The notes under the pieces: generated by a model
Told to the model about the DNA's origin: nothing
The model's database searches: none
What the model saw: only the letters and a program-made list of their open reading frames with translations
Position numbers and translations under genes: made by a program
Shown here: positions 32,896 through 42,553 of the stretch, piece by piece
Layout of the letters: every line of letters starts with the position of its first letter
How positions within the stretch are numbered: position 1 is the stretch's first letter
Source of the DNA: Thauera sedimentorum
Lineage (GTDB): Bacteria > Pseudomonadota > Gammaproteobacteria > Burkholderiales > Rhodocyclaceae
Assembly: GCF_014489115.1 (NCBI RefSeq)
Contig: NZ_JACTAH010000002.1
Location: 992,001 to 1,056,000 of the forward strand
Reading direction: 5' to 3'
DNA length: 64,000 nucleotides

Positions 32896-32990
32896 GCGCT
32901 TCCTGCCCGTCCCGCCGAACCTTCCGGTAAGCTCCGCGTCATAGCGGCGGGCGTGCGCGTCACGCCGCGGATACGCAGGGAGCGCCTCAC

Positions 32991-34847
32991 ATGATCGGAA
33001 AATTCTTCGGCTTCATCGGCCGGGTGCTGGGCGCAGCCTGGCGGTGGCTGGATGCGGTACGCCGCACGCTGGTAAACCTCGTCTTCCTGCTGTTGCTGGG
33101 CGTGGTGCTCGCCATCTTCCTGCACCCCGGGCCGCAGGTGCCCGAAGGCGCGGCGCTGCTGCTCAAGCCGCGTGGCGCCCTGGTCGAGCAGTCGTCCTTC
33201 GACGATCCGCTGAGCGTGCTGCGCGGCAGTCGCGCGTCCGAGGGGCAGATCGTGATGGCCGACCTGCTCGAAGCGATCGCCGCCGCCCGGGACGACGCGC
33301 GCATCAGCATGCTGGTGCTGGAGACCGACGAGCTGCAGGGTGGCGGCCTGTCCAAGCTCGCCGAACTGCGCCAGGCCCTGCAGGACTTCCGCGCCGCCGG
33401 CAAGCCGGTGCTGGTGCGCGGCGAGCGTTTCACCCAGGCCCAGTACTATCTGGGCTCGGTGGCGGACGAGATCCATCTGGCGCCCGACGGCTTCCTGCTG
33501 CTGCGCGGGCTGGCGCGCTACGTCACCTATTTCGGCGATGCGCTCGAACGTCTCGGGATCAAGGTGCATGTGTTCCGGGTCGGCGAATACAAGTCGTTCA
33601 GCGAGCCCTTCACCCGTCGCGACATGTCGGATGAGGACCGCGAGGCCACCCGCGACCTGCTCGACGGCCTGTGGGACGTGGTGCGGGCCGACATCGCCAC
33701 TGCGCGCAAACTGGATGCGGCCGCGCTGGAGCGCTACATCGCCGACTATCCGGCGGCGCTGGCGGCCGCCGGCGGCGATGCGGCCCGCGCCGCCCTGGAC
33801 GCCGGGCTGGTCGACCGGCTCAGCACCCGCGACGAATGGCGCAAGCTGCTGATCGAGCGCGTGGGCGAAGCCGACGCACTGGCTGGAAATCTCCTCGATG
33901 CCGGCAACGGCGGCTTCCGCCAGATCGGCGCGGCCGCCTATCTGGCGGCGGTGCGTGCCGAGCGCCCTGGCGAGGGCGAGCGGATCGCAGTGCTGGTGGC
34001 GCAGGGCGCCATCGTCGATGGCGAGCAGCCCCCCGGTGCGGTCGGTGGCGACACCCTGGCCCGGCTGATCCGCGAAGCGCGCGAGGACGACAGCGTGAAG
34101 GCGGTGGTGCTGCGTATCGATTCGCCCGGGGGCAGCGCGTGGGCGTCGGAGCTGATCCGGCGCGAACTCGAACTCACCCGCCAGGCGGGCAAGCCGGTGG
34201 TGGCCTCGATGAGTTCGGTGGCGGCGTCCGGCGGCTACTGGATTGCCGCCGGGGCCGACGAGATCTGGGCCAGCCCGGTGAGCCTGACCGGCTCGATCGG
34301 CATCTTCGCGCTCTTCCCCGAGTTCACCGAGCCGCTGGAGCGTCTCGGCGTCACCGTCGATGGCGTGGGCACCGGGCCGCTGGCAGGCGCCTTCGATCCC
34401 CGGCGGCCGATGGAGCCGGCGGCTGCGCAAGCCCTGCAGCTGGGCATCGAGCACGGCTACCGGCGCTTCCTGCAGACCGTTGCGGATGCGCGCGGGATGA
34501 GCGTGGACGAGGTGAACACCGTTGCGCGCGGGCGGGTGTGGACCGGTACGACGGCCGCCGAGCTCGGCCTGGTGGACCAGCTGGGCGGCCTGGACGCCGC
34601 GGTGCAGGCCGCAGCCGGGCGGGCCGGCATCGAGCGCTTCGAGCTGAGCTGGCCGGCCGCGCAGCTGTCGCCGGCGCGCCGCCTGCTGCGCAGCCTGTTC
34701 GAGACCGCGGGCCTCGATCCTGCGCCGACCGTCGGCTCTTCACTCCTGGCCCAGTTGCTCGGCAAGCTGGAAGGCGCCGCTGCGGACCTGCTGCGCTGGA
34801 ACGACCGCGACCACTTGTACGCGCACTGCCTGTGCGAGGCGCCGTGA
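32991..34847 (+). CDS. sppA: signal peptide peptidase SppA (67 kDa type)
   Basis: 618 residues, the long bacterial form with two S49 domains. One N-terminal membrane helix (residues about 25-44, TLVNLVFLLLLGVVLAIFL) anchors it facing the periplasm. The expected catalytic pair is Lys201 (VGEYKSFSEPF) in the first domain and Ser413 (SSVAASGGYW) in the second. It degrades signal peptides left in the membrane. It converges on a DUF1127 gene 12 bases away. Confidence 0.95.
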   Translation: MIGKFFGFIGRVLGAAWRWLDAVRRTLVNLVFLLLLGVVLAIFLHPGPQVPEGAALLLKPRGALVEQSSFDDPLSVLRGSRASEGQIVMADLLEAIAAARDDARISMLVLETDELQGGGLSKLAELRQALQDFRAAGKPVLVRGERFTQAQYYLGSVADEIHLAPDGFLLLRGLARYVTYFGDALERLGIKVHVFRVGEYKSFSEPFTRRDMSDEDREATRDLLDGLWDVVRADIATARKLDAAALERYIADYPAALAAAGGDAARAALDAGLVDRLSTRDEWRKLLIERVGEADALAGNLLDAGNGGFRQIGAAAYLAAVRAERPGEGERIAVLVAQGAIVDGEQPPGAVGGDTLARLIREAREDDSVKAVVLRIDSPGGSAWASELIRRELELTRQAGKPVVASMSSVAASGGYWIAAGADEIWASPVSLTGSIGIFALFPEFTEPLERLGVTVDGVGTGPLAGAFDPRRPMEPAAAQALQLGIEHGYRRFLQTVADARGMSVDEVNTVARGRVWTGTTAAELGLVDQLGGLDAAVQAAAGRAGIERFELSWPAAQLSPARRLLRSLFETAGLDPAPTVGSSLLAQLLGKLEGAAADLLRWNDRDHLYAHCLCEAP

Positions 34848-34859
34848 TGCGTCGGCCGC

Positions 34860-35084
34860 TCAGGCGCGCCAGAAGGGCTTGCGCGCCTCGCGCTCTGCAT
34901 CGGCACGGCTGACGTCGATGTCGCGCAGCAGTCGGTCGTCCAGCTCGAGCAGTTCGCGGCGCTGACGGGCGCGGGCCGCCCATAGCGCAAGCGTGCTCGG
35001 CACGCCGCGGGCAAGGCGGCGCAGACCTGCGAGTGGATCGGGCCGGACAAGCGCGCGACCGGCGATGTGGACCAGGCTGTTCAT
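34860..35084 (-). CDS. DUF1127 domain small protein
   Basis: 74 residues from the ATG at 35082-35084, which has GGAG seven bases upstream. The C-terminal part (RQRRELLELDDRLLRDIDVSRADAEREARKPFW) is the DUF1127 motif: an Arg-rich helix, then L-x-x-L-D/S-D-x-x-L-x-D-I-G/D-I/V-S. Some members of this family affect RNA turnover or phosphate and carbon metabolism in alphaproteobacteria. No role is known here. Single gene between sppA and a divergent LysR gene. Confidence 0.85.
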   Translation of the reverse strand: MNSLVHIAGRALVRPDPLAGLRRLARGVPSTLALWAARARQRRELLELDDRLLRDIDVSRADAEREARKPFWRA

Positions 35085-35249
35085 GAGGATGCTCCCGCAG
35101 TCTTGGTGGATCTGGCTCAAGCTTGGTCGCATCGCGCCGGCATATCCAATCGTTTATCCGGAAGCGGGTCTTCGGAAAAGGTGATGGCGCGGGCAGGCCA
35201 ACTGCGGTCTACTGACGGACATCGCACATCTGCCTTGGCGGACCCGATC

Positions 35250-36155
35250 ATGGAGCTCTATCACCTGCGGACCTTCGTTGCCGTGGCCGAGGAGCGCAAT
35301 CTCACGCGCGCCTCCGAACGCCTGTTCACCAGCCAGCCGGCGATCAGCGCGCACATCAAGGCGCTGGAGGAGACGCTCGGCGTCACCCTGTTTCACCGCA
35401 CGCCCAAGGGCATGCGGCTCACCCCGGTGGGCGAGGACTTGTTGCCGCGCGCCCGCCAGGCGCTGGCCGCAGCGGGCGACTTCCTGCAGCACGCCCGCAA
35501 TCTGCAGAACGAGCTGGTCGCCAGCGTGCGCATCGGGCTGAACACCGATGCGCGCTTCCTGCGGGTCACCGCCCTGCAGGCCGGCCTGGCGGCGCGGCAT
35601 CCGCGCCTGGACGTGGCCATGCTCGCCGGCACCACCGGCGCCAATCTGCCGGCGCTGCGCGTCGGCAAGCTCGACGGGGCGTTCATCTCCGGCGAGCCGG
35701 ACGATGCCGAGATGGAGATCCTGGAGTTGTGCGAGGAGCCGCTGGTGATCGCCGCGCCCAAGGCGCTGCGCGCGCAGCTCGAGGATGTCAGCGTGCCCGC
35801 GCTGGCGCGTCAGCCCTGGGTGTTTACCTCGCCCGATTGCGCCTACTTCAAGGCGATGAACGCCCTGTTCCGCGAACACTGCTGCGAGCCCGCGCGTACC
35901 CTGCTGGCGAACCAGGAGGACGCGCTGATCGAACTGGTGCGTGCCGGCGTCGGGCTGGGCATCGTGCGGGCGGGCCTTGTCGGCGGTGAAGAGGACGGCG
36001 CCTTCGAGCTGCCGGTGGCGCTGCCCTCGGTGCCGCTGCGCTTTGCCTACCTGCGCCGGCGCGCCAACGACCCGGTCATCCGCGCGCTGGTTGCGGTGCT
36101 GCAGGCGGTGTGGGAGCTCGAGGTGCCGGACGCGAGCGCGCGCGAGGCGGGCTGA
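35250..36155 (+). CDS. LysR family transcriptional regulator
   Basis: 301 residues. It opens MELYHLRTFVAVAEERNLTR with the helix-turn-helix TSQPAISAHIKALEETLGV and wing FHRTPKGMRLTPVGEDLL. The effector domain extends from about residue 90. The ATG at 35250 gives the standard family start; the longer frame upstream is not homologous. No obvious divergent metabolic gene; the neighbour on the minus strand is the DUF1127 gene. Target unknown. Confidence 0.88.
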   Translation: MELYHLRTFVAVAEERNLTRASERLFTSQPAISAHIKALEETLGVTLFHRTPKGMRLTPVGEDLLPRARQALAAAGDFLQHARNLQNELVASVRIGLNTDARFLRVTALQAGLAARHPRLDVAMLAGTTGANLPALRVGKLDGAFISGEPDDAEMEILELCEEPLVIAAPKALRAQLEDVSVPALARQPWVFTSPDCAYFKAMNALFREHCCEPARTLLANQEDALIELVRAGVGLGIVRAGLVGGEEDGAFELPVALPSVPLRFAYLRRRANDPVIRALVAVLQAVWELEVPDASAREAG

Positions 36156-36177
36156 GCGCGGGCCGGCGCGCCGCGGC

Positions 36178-37410
36178 TCAGTCCTCGTCGTCGAGGAAGA
36201 TCTGCAGCAGGTCGTTGAGAAAGCGGCGCCCCTGCAGGGTGGGGCGCAGGCGTTCCGGATCGGGCGCCAGCAGTCCGCGGCCGCGCGCCTCGGCCAGTGG
36301 CCCGGCGAGTGCGGCGAGCGGGATGCCGGTGCGCGTGGCGAACAGCGCGGCAGGCACGCCGTCGGTGAGCCGCAGGGCGTTCATCATGAACTCGAAGGGC
36401 AGGTCGGCCACGCCCACCTCACGCCGCTCCTGGATGAAGTCGCCGCTCGCGGCGGCCGCGAGGTAGCGCTCGGGATGCTTGTGGCGCATCTCGCGCACGA
36501 TGCCCTCATGGCTGGAGAGCTTGCCGTGCGCACCGGCGCCGATGCCGAGGTAGTCGCCGAAGGTCCAGTAGTTGAGGTTGTGGCGGCATTGCTCCCCGGC
36601 GCGGGCGAAGGCCGAGGTTTCGTAGTGGCCGAAGCCGGCGCCGGCCAGGGCGTCCTCGATGGCGTCCTGCATGTCGGCGGCCAGGTCGGCATCCGGCAGC
36701 GGTGGTGGCTGGTGGGCGAAGGGGGTGTTGGGCTCCAGGGTGAGGTGGTAGCAGGACAGGTGTCCGGCACCGCTGGCGATTGCGGTGCGCAGGTCGGCAA
36801 GCGCCTGTTCCATGTCCTGGCCGGGCAGCGCGTACATCAGGTCGAGGTTGACCCGCTCGACGTTCGACAGCGCCACGTCCACCGCGTCACGCGCCTCGCG
36901 GCCGCCGTGGATGCGGCCGATGGCGGCCAGGAAACGGTCGTCGAAGCTCTGCACGCCCAGCGACACCCGGGTGACGCCGGCGCTGCGGTAGTCGCGGAAG
37001 CGCGCGGCCTCCACGGTGCCGGGGTTGGCTTCCAGGGTGATCTCGGCGCCCGGCTCAAGTGGCAGCAGGGTGCGCACCGCGGTGAGCAGGCGGTCGAGTT
37101 CGACCGCCGGCAGTAGGCTGGGCGTGCCGCCACCGAGGAATACGCTGTACACCCGGCGGCCCCAGACCTGGGGCAGGGCGGCGGTGAGGTCGGCGATCAG
37201 CGCGTCCACATACGCCGCATGCGGCGGCTCGGCCGCGCGTGCGGTGTGCGAGTTGAAGTCGCAGTAAGGGCACTTCCTGACGCACCAGGGGTAGTGGATG
37301 TACAGCGCCAGCGGTGGCGGAGCGCTCAGTTGCGGGCGCTGCGGCAGGGGTACTGCGCCGCTCGCCGCGGACGATACCGCGGTGAGCGGAATGATGCGGC
37401 GTGCGCTCAC
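36178..37410 (-). CDS. hemW: radical SAM heme chaperone HemW
   Basis: 410 residues starting with GTG that overlaps the rdgB stop by four bases. The radical SAM cluster motif is CVRKCPYCDF near residues 42-51; the Y-I-H-x-P-W-C form is typical of HemW. The downstream GGGTPSLL and the DLMYALPGQ segment are conserved. It lacks the extra catalytic features of coproporphyrinogen oxidase HemN and is thought to insert heme into respiratory proteins. It ends a minus-strand operon with rdgB, rph, PP2C and kinase genes. Confidence 0.92.
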   Translation of the reverse strand: MSARRIIPLTAVSSAASGAVPLPQRPQLSAPPPLALYIHYPWCVRKCPYCDFNSHTARAAEPPHAAYVDALIADLTAALPQVWGRRVYSVFLGGGTPSLLPAVELDRLLTAVRTLLPLEPGAEITLEANPGTVEAARFRDYRSAGVTRVSLGVQSFDDRFLAAIGRIHGGREARDAVDVALSNVERVNLDLMYALPGQDMEQALADLRTAIASGAGHLSCYHLTLEPNTPFAHQPPPLPDADLAADMQDAIEDALAGAGFGHYETSAFARAGEQCRHNLNYWTFGDYLGIGAGAHGKLSSHEGIVREMRHKHPERYLAAAASGDFIQERREVGVADLPFEFMMNALRLTDGVPAALFATRTGIPLAALAGPLAEARGRGLLAPDPERLRPTLQGRRFLNDLLQIFLDDED

Positions 37411-38003
37411 AGGGGGTTTGCTTTCAGGCGGTCGAGCAGGTGGCGCATGGCGGCGCCGCGGTGGCTCAGCGTGTTCTTCAGCGCGGCATCCAGTTCGGCG
37501 GCGGTCTGGTCGAGTTCCGGCAGCCAGAACAGCGGGTCGTAGCCGAAGCCGCCTTCACCGCGCGGGGCCTGGAGGATCTCGCCGTGCCACTCGCCGTCGG
37601 CGATCAGCGGCTGCGGATCGTCGGCCGCACGCACCAGCACCACCACCGAGACGAAGTGCGCGCGGCGGTCGGCGACGCCGGCCAGGCGTTCGAGCAGCAG
37701 GGCGTTGTTACGCGCGTCGGACTTGGGTTCGCCGGCATAGCGTGCCGACTGCACGCCGGGGGCGCCGCCGAGGGCACGCACGCACAGCCCCGAATCGTCG
37801 GCGATCGCCGGCAGGCCGGTGGCCTCGGCGGCGTGGCGGGCCTTGGCCAGCGCGTTCTCGACGAAGGTGACGTGCGGCTCTTCGGCCTCGGCCACGCCCA
37901 GTTCTCCCTGGGGGATCACCTGCAGGCCGAGCGGTTCGAGCAGGGCCTGCAGTTCGGCGGCTTTCTTGGCGTTGTTGCTGGCGAGGACGAGGCGGGCGGT
38001 CAT
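37407..38003 (-). CDS. rdgB: dITP/XTP pyrophosphatase (RdgB/HAM1 family)
   Basis: 198 residues. Hydrolyses non-canonical purine nucleoside triphosphates, keeping them out of DNA and RNA. The opening LVLASNNAKKAAELQALL, the ADDSGLCVRALGGAPGVQSARYAG segment near 67-90 and GGFGYDPLFWLPE near 150-162 are family landmarks. Its stop overlaps the hemW GTG. Confidence 0.95.
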   Translation of the reverse strand: MTARLVLASNNAKKAAELQALLEPLGLQVIPQGELGVAEAEEPHVTFVENALAKARHAAEATGLPAIADDSGLCVRALGGAPGVQSARYAGEPKSDARNNALLLERLAGVADRRAHFVSVVVLVRAADDPQPLIADGEWHGEILQAPRGEGGFGYDPLFWLPELDQTAAELDAALKNTLSHRGAAMRHLLDRLKANPL

Positions 38004-38034
38004 GGGGCGGGCTCCAGGGGCGGGGCGGGGCGAC

Positions 38035-38751
38035 TCAGGCGGCGAGGGCGGCTTTCTGGATTTCGATCAGGCGGGCGATGCCTTGTTCCGCGAGGCCCAG
38101 CAGGCTGTCGAGTTCGGCGCGCGAGAAGGGCGTGCCCTCGGCGGTGCCCTGCACTTCGACGAAGCCGCCGGCGCCGGTCATCACCACGTTCATGTCGGTG
38201 TCGCAGTCCGAGTCCTCGTCGTAGTCGAGGTCGAGCACCGGGGTGCCGCGGTAGATGCCCACCGAGACGGCGGCCACGAAGTCGCGCAGGGGGCTTTCGG
38301 TGAGCTTGCCCTCGGCGAGCAGGCGGCCGAGCGCATCATGCACCGCCACGCAGGCGCCGGTGATCGCCGCGGTGCGGGTGCCGCCGTCGGCCTGCAGCAC
38401 GTCGCAGTCCACGGTGATCTGGCGTTCGCCCAGCGCGGAGAGGTCCACCACCGCGCGCAGGCTGCGGCCGATCAGGCGCTGGATCTCCTGGGTGCGTCCG
38501 CTCTGCTTGCCTTTGGCTGCTTCGCGCGCGCTGCGGGTGTGAGTTGCACGCGGCAGCATGCCGTATTCGGCGGTCACCCAGCCCTGGCCCTTGCCGCGCA
38601 GGAAGGGCGGCACGCTCTCTTCCACGCTGGCGGTGCACAGCACCCGGGTATGGCCGAACTCGACCAGCACCGAGCCTTCGGCATGGCGGGTGTAGTGGCG
38701 GGTGAGGCGGATCGGGCGCAGTTCGTCGGCTTGGCGTTGGCTGGGGCGCAT
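38035..38751 (-). CDS. rph: ribonuclease PH
   Basis: 238 residues from the ATG at 38749-38751, exactly the usual length. Phosphorolytic 3'-5' exonuclease that trims tRNA ends. The start [14 protein letters not shown] and the catalytic region [20 protein letters not shown] (near 86-105) are clear, as is [20 protein letters not shown] (near 114-133). A GTG at 38769 would extend it by six residues, but the ATG fits the family start. AAGGA is 9 bases upstream. Confidence 0.95.
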   Translation of the reverse strand: MRPSQRQADELRPIRLTRHYTRHAEGSVLVEFGHTRVLCTASVEESVPPFLRGKGQGWVTAEYGMLPRATHTRSAREAAKGKQSGRTQEIQRLIGRSLRAVVDLSALGERQITVDCDVLQADGGTRTAAITGACVAVHDALGRLLAEGKLTESPLRDFVAAVSVGIYRGTPVLDLDYDEDSDCDTDMNVVMTGAGGFVEVQGTAEGTPFSRAELDSLLGLAEQGIARLIEIQKAALAA

Positions 38752-38769
38752 CGGGAGAGTCCTTGTCAC

Positions 38770-39687
38770 TTACTTGCTGAATTTCTGGATGGCGGCGTTG
38801 ATCTCGGCGATCGCGCGCTCGATCTCGTCGTCGGTCAGGTCGAGGGCGGCGGTCGGGCTGCGGCTCAGCTCGAAGCTGTCGAGCTTGGTGGCGAAGTCGT
38901 TCATCGCCATGGTCTGGGTGGATACCGAATCGGCCGACAGCGGCGCGGTGTCGTCGTGCCAGCGCACCGCGATCAGCGAAAGGTTGTCGCAGGTGGCGCC
39001 ACCGAGGTGTTCGGCCTTGTCCATCAGGCGGGGGACCGCTTCCTGCACGAAGGTGTCGGACAGGCCGAGCAGCACGCCGCTGTCGCCCAGCGGTCCCCAC
39101 AGGCCGTCGCTGCACAGCGCGAGGGTGTCGTTGTCGCGCAGCGCGACGCGCTTGGAGAACTCCACCTGCGGCGGATGGCTGCCGCCCAGGCAGGAATAGA
39201 TGCGGTTGCGCCCGGGGTGGCGGGCCGCGCTCTGCGCGTCGAGCAGACCCTGGTCCATCATCAGCTGCACCCGCGAGTGGTCGCGCGTCTGGGCGGCGAT
39301 GCGCCCGCCGCGCAACAGGTAGAGGCGCGAATCGCCGGCATGCGCCCACTGCGCGTGGCCTTCCTGCACCACGCAGGCGACCACCGTGGTGCGCGGCGCT
39401 TCCGGCAGGTTCTTGTCGAAGGCGTAGTCGAGGATGGCGTTGTGCGCATTGGTCAGCGCGCGCGACAGGAACATCGACGGGTCGTGCAGCAGCGGCTGGG
39501 CCTCGCGCTGGAAGGCCTGGGTGATGAACTGCACCGCGATCTGCGCCGCGACTTCGCCGTGCAGATGGCCGCCCATGCCGTCGGCCAGCAACAGCAGCAG
39601 GGCGTCGCGGGAGTAGCAGTAGGCGATGCGGTCCTGGTTGGACTTGCGCCGCCCGACGCGGCTTTCCTGGTAGATGGTGAACTTCAA
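38770..39687 (-). CDS. PP2C-type protein serine/threonine phosphatase
   Basis: 305 residues from a TTG at 39687-39685; AGGGAG stands six bases upstream and no ATG is suitably placed. Metal-binding motifs of PP2C phosphatases are visible: SNQDR near 17-21, LADGMGGH near 36-43, HAGDSRLYLLRGG near 112-124 and the final CDN-LS near 228. The last 60 residues are Ser/Asp-rich and likely flexible. It is 11 bases after the kinase gene and would reverse its action. Confidence 0.88.
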   Translation of the reverse strand: MKFTIYQESRVGRRKSNQDRIAYCYSRDALLLLLADGMGGHLHGEVAAQIAVQFITQAFQREAQPLLHDPSMFLSRALTNAHNAILDYAFDKNLPEAPRTTVVACVVQEGHAQWAHAGDSRLYLLRGGRIAAQTRDHSRVQLMMDQGLLDAQSAARHPGRNRIYSCLGGSHPPQVEFSKRVALRDNDTLALCSDGLWGPLGDSGVLLGLSDTFVQEAVPRLMDKAEHLGGATCDNLSLIAVRWHDDTAPLSADSVSTQTMAMNDFATKLDSFELSRSPTAALDLTDDEIERAIAEINAAIQKFSK

Positions 39688-39698
39688 CGGAAACTCCC

Positions 39699-40646
39699 TC
39701 AGGTGCGGCCGATGAACGACCGGAGGCGGGTGCCGAGATCGGAGAACCAGCCGGCGGGCATGGCTTCGCCGGCTTCCTTGCGCATCAGTGCCTTCTGCAG
39801 CGAATACACGCTCTGCGGACGTTCGAGCGGATCGAGCTTCAGGCACCAGTCGATGGTTTCGAGCAGCTGTGCGGAGTACTTTCCCGCATGGCTGCGGGTG
39901 GCGGGCTGCAGGGTGTCCTTCTGCTGGCGCTCGTCGGAGCGGGGCGGTGCGCTGCCCTCGATACAGGCGTAGAGGCTGGCGCCCACGCTGTAGATGTCGC
40001 TCCACGGACCAAGCGCGTCGCGGTTGTTGAGCTGCTCGGGCGAGGCGAAGCCGGGGGTGTACATCGGCTTGAGCATCGGCTGGTCGGTGAGCAGGGTCTG
40101 GCGCGCGGCGCCGAAGTCGAGCAGCACCGGGGTGCCGTCGTTGCGCAGGTAGATGTTGGACGGCTTGATGTCCAGGTGCAGCAGCTTGTGCGCGTGCACC
40201 TCGCGCAGGCCGTTGAGCATGCGGGTGAACACCCCGCGGATGAAGCGTTCGCTCACTTCGCCACGGTGGCGGTGGATGTAGTCGTGCAGGGTACGGCCGC
40301 GCTCGAACTGCATGACCATGTACACCGTGCCGTTGGCGCGGAAGAAGTTCATCACCCGCACCACGTTGGGGTGCATCAGGCGCGCCAGCGAGCGCCCCTC
40401 CTCGAAGAAGCACTTCATGCCGTAGCGGAAGGCCGGCATGTTGTCGTCGGGCACCTGCGGTTCCAGTTCGCCTTCCTTGCGCACCGCCAGCGAGTTGGGC
40501 AGGTACTCCTTGATCGCCACCGGGGTGTCGTCCTCGTCGTAGGCGAGGTAGACAATAGAGAAGCCGCCGAGCGAGAGCTGCCGGTCGATGCGGTACTGGT
40601 CGAGCTGGAAGCCGGTCGGCAGGGGAGCGTTCGCTTGAGGCGGCAT
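39699..40646 (-). CDS. eukaryotic-type serine/threonine protein kinase
   Basis: 315 residues from the ATG at 40644-40646. The kinase core is complete: glycine loop LSLGGFSIVYLA, ATP lysine in VAIKEYLP, catalytic loop LHLDIKPSNIYL (HLD instead of HRD), metal loop LDFGAAR and the SPEQL box. No membrane helix or PASTA repeats, so it is cytosolic. It is paired with the downstream PP2C gene. The linked rph-rdgB-hemW and divergent yicC-gmk genes are a conserved betaproteobacterial neighbourhood. Substrates unknown. Confidence 0.9.
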   Translation of the reverse strand: MPPQANAPLPTGFQLDQYRIDRQLSLGGFSIVYLAYDEDDTPVAIKEYLPNSLAVRKEGELEPQVPDDNMPAFRYGMKCFFEEGRSLARLMHPNVVRVMNFFRANGTVYMVMQFERGRTLHDYIHRHRGEVSERFIRGVFTRMLNGLREVHAHKLLHLDIKPSNIYLRNDGTPVLLDFGAARQTLLTDQPMLKPMYTPGFASPEQLNNRDALGPWSDIYSVGASLYACIEGSAPPRSDERQQKDTLQPATRSHAGKYSAQLLETIDWCLKLDPLERPQSVYSLQKALMRKEAGEAMPAGWFSDLGTRLRSFIGRT

Positions 40647-40735
40647 CGGCGTGCGGGGTAGGATTCGCGCTTCGTCGCACTGTGAAGGCGGGAAGCGCAG
40701 TGTAAACGATCCCGTCAGTCCCCGGAGATTCATCC

Positions 40736-41602
40736 ATGATTCATAGCATGACCGGCTTTGCGGTGCAGACCCGCGACCTTGGGCGCGTGAGCCTCCACCT
40801 GGAGCTGCGCAGCGTCAATTCCCGCTATCTCGACCTTGCGTTCCGTATCGCCGACGACCTGCGCCAGGCCGAACCGGCCATCCGCGAGCTGATCTCCGCC
40901 CGCCTGTCGCGCGGCAAGGTGGAATGCCGTCTCAACCTGCAGACCACCGACGCCGCGCCGCGCAGCCTGGCGCTCAACGCCGGCCTGCTCGAGCAGCTGA
41001 GCGAGGCCGAAGCCACGGTGCGCGCCCGCCTGCCCGAGGCCGCCGGGCTGAGCGTGGGCGAGGTGCTGCGCTGGCCCGGCATGCTGGCCGACGACAGCCT
41101 GGCCTTCGAGCAGATGCAGCCCGCGGTAGTGGAGCTGGCGCGTGCCGCGCTCGACGAACTGGCCGCCGCGCGTCGCCGCGAGGGCGAGAAGCTCGCCGAC
41201 ATGATCCGCGAACGCACCGCGCGCATGCGCGAGCTGGTCGCCCAGGTGGCGCCGCGCATTCCGGCGATCGTCGCCGATCATCAGGAAAAGCTCGCCACCC
41301 GCCTGCGCGAGGCGGTCGCCAGCCTGGACGAGGACCGCATCCGCCAGGAAGTGGCGATGTTCGCCCAGCGCATCGACGTGGCCGAAGAGCTCTCGCGCCT
41401 GGCCACCCACCTGGACGAGGTCGATCGCATCCTCAAGGCCGGCGGCGCGGCCGGCAAGCGCCTGGACTTCCTGATGCAGGAACTCAACCGCGAGGCCAAC
41501 ACGCTGGCGTCGAAGTCCGCCGCCACCGACATCACCGGGGTGGCGATGGAGATGAAGGTGCTGATCGAGCAGATGCGCGAGCAGGTGCAGAACATCGAAT
41601 AG
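40736..41602 (+). CDS. yicC: YicC family protein (endoribonuclease)
   Basis: 288 residues. It begins MIHSMTGFAVQTRDLGRVSLHLELRSVNSRYLD, the YicC N-terminus, and ends in LNREANTLASKSAATDITGVAMEMKVLIEQMREQVQNIE, the DUF1732 C-terminal motif with conserved acidic and His/Lys residues. YicC proteins are reported to be ring-shaped metal-dependent endoribonucleases affecting small RNA stability. First gene of the yicC-gmk-rpoZ-spoT group. Confidence 0.93.
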   Translation: MIHSMTGFAVQTRDLGRVSLHLELRSVNSRYLDLAFRIADDLRQAEPAIRELISARLSRGKVECRLNLQTTDAAPRSLALNAGLLEQLSEAEATVRARLPEAAGLSVGEVLRWPGMLADDSLAFEQMQPAVVELARAALDELAAARRREGEKLADMIRERTARMRELVAQVAPRIPAIVADHQEKLATRLREAVASLDEDRIRQEVAMFAQRIDVAEELSRLATHLDEVDRILKAGGAAGKRLDFLMQELNREANTLASKSAATDITGVAMEMKVLIEQMREQVQNIE

Positions 41603-41689
41603 GCGCCGGCGTCCGGGCTTGCGGCGGTGCAGCGCATATGGCGGTGGTCGTAGTAAGATGGACCACCCGCAAGAAGTCAGCCCTCCCCC

Positions 41690-42304
41690 ATGTCCGGTAC
41701 CCTGTTCATCGTCACCGCGCCATCCGGCGCCGGCAAGACCACGCTGGTGCGCGGCCTGCTCGAACGCGACCCCAAGGTCCAGCTGTCGATCTCGTTCACC
41801 ACGCGCGACCCGCGGCCGGGCGAGCAGAACGGGCGCGAATACCATTTCGTGGACGTCGACCGCTTCCGCAGTCTGCGCGACAGCGGCGAGTTCCTCGAAT
41901 GGGCCGAGGTGCATGGCAACTACTACGCCACCTCGCGCACCTGGCTGAAGGAGCAGATCGCCGCCGGGCGCGACACGCTGCTGGAGATCGACTGGCAGGG
42001 CGCGCAGCAGGTGCGCAAGGCCTTTCCGGACGCGGTCGGCGTGTTCATCCTGCCGCCGTCCTTCGAGGAACTGGAATCCCGCCTGCGCGGGCGCGGCACC
42101 GACAGCGACGCGGTGATCTCGCGCCGTCTGCTGGGCGCCCGCGGCGAGATGCGCCATGTGGGGGAGTTCGACTACGTTATAATTAACAACGAGTTGCAGG
42201 CGGCGGTGGACGACCTGGTGGCGGTCGTGCGTGCCGCCCGGCTGCGTTATGCCAATCAGCATGCCCGCCACCTGCAATATTTCGACTTTCTCGAACAGGA
42301 CTGA
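41690..42304 (+). CDS. gmk: guanylate kinase
   Basis: 204 residues. Phosphorylates GMP to GDP with ATP. The P-loop APSGAGKTT is at residues 10-18, the GMP-binding [20 protein letters not shown] near 36-55, and the lid helix near 137-150. The standard gmk-rpoZ-spoT order follows, linking GMP supply, RNA polymerase omega and (p)ppGpp. A GTAGTAAGAT stretch at 41650-41659 may hold a -10 box. Confidence 0.96.
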   Translation: MSGTLFIVTAPSGAGKTTLVRGLLERDPKVQLSISFTTRDPRPGEQNGREYHFVDVDRFRSLRDSGEFLEWAEVHGNYYATSRTWLKEQIAAGRDTLLEIDWQGAQQVRKAFPDAVGVFILPPSFEELESRLRGRGTDSDAVISRRLLGARGEMRHVGEFDYVIINNELQAAVDDLVAVVRAARLRYANQHARHLQYFDFLEQD

Positions 42305-42309
42305 ACCAC

Positions 42310-42525
42310 ATGGCCCGCATCACCGTTGAAGACTGCCTGAAAAGGATCCCCAACCGTTTCCAGCTGACCCTGGCCGCCACCTACCGCGCGCGCCAGCTGA
42401 CCGTCGGCGGCACGCCGCAGATCGAGCTGGACAAGGGTGACAAGGACAAGCCGACGGTGATTGCGCTGCGCGAGATCGCTGCGGGCAAGGTGGGCCTGGA
42501 AGTCCTGAACCGCGGACAGGCCTGA
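42310..42525 (+). CDS. rpoZ: DNA-directed RNA polymerase subunit omega
   Basis: 71 residues. It starts [30 protein letters not shown], the omega fold that wraps the beta-prime C-terminus and forms part of the ppGpp site 1 in proteobacteria. It is shorter than E. coli omega (91) but in the normal range for betaproteobacteria. Five bases after gmk and 28 before spoT. Confidence 0.95.
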   Translation: MARITVEDCLKRIPNRFQLTLAATYRARQLTVGGTPQIELDKGDKDKPTVIALREIAAGKVGLEVLNRGQA

Positions 42526-42553
42526 CCCCCTGCGGGGGGAAGGAGTTCCAGCC

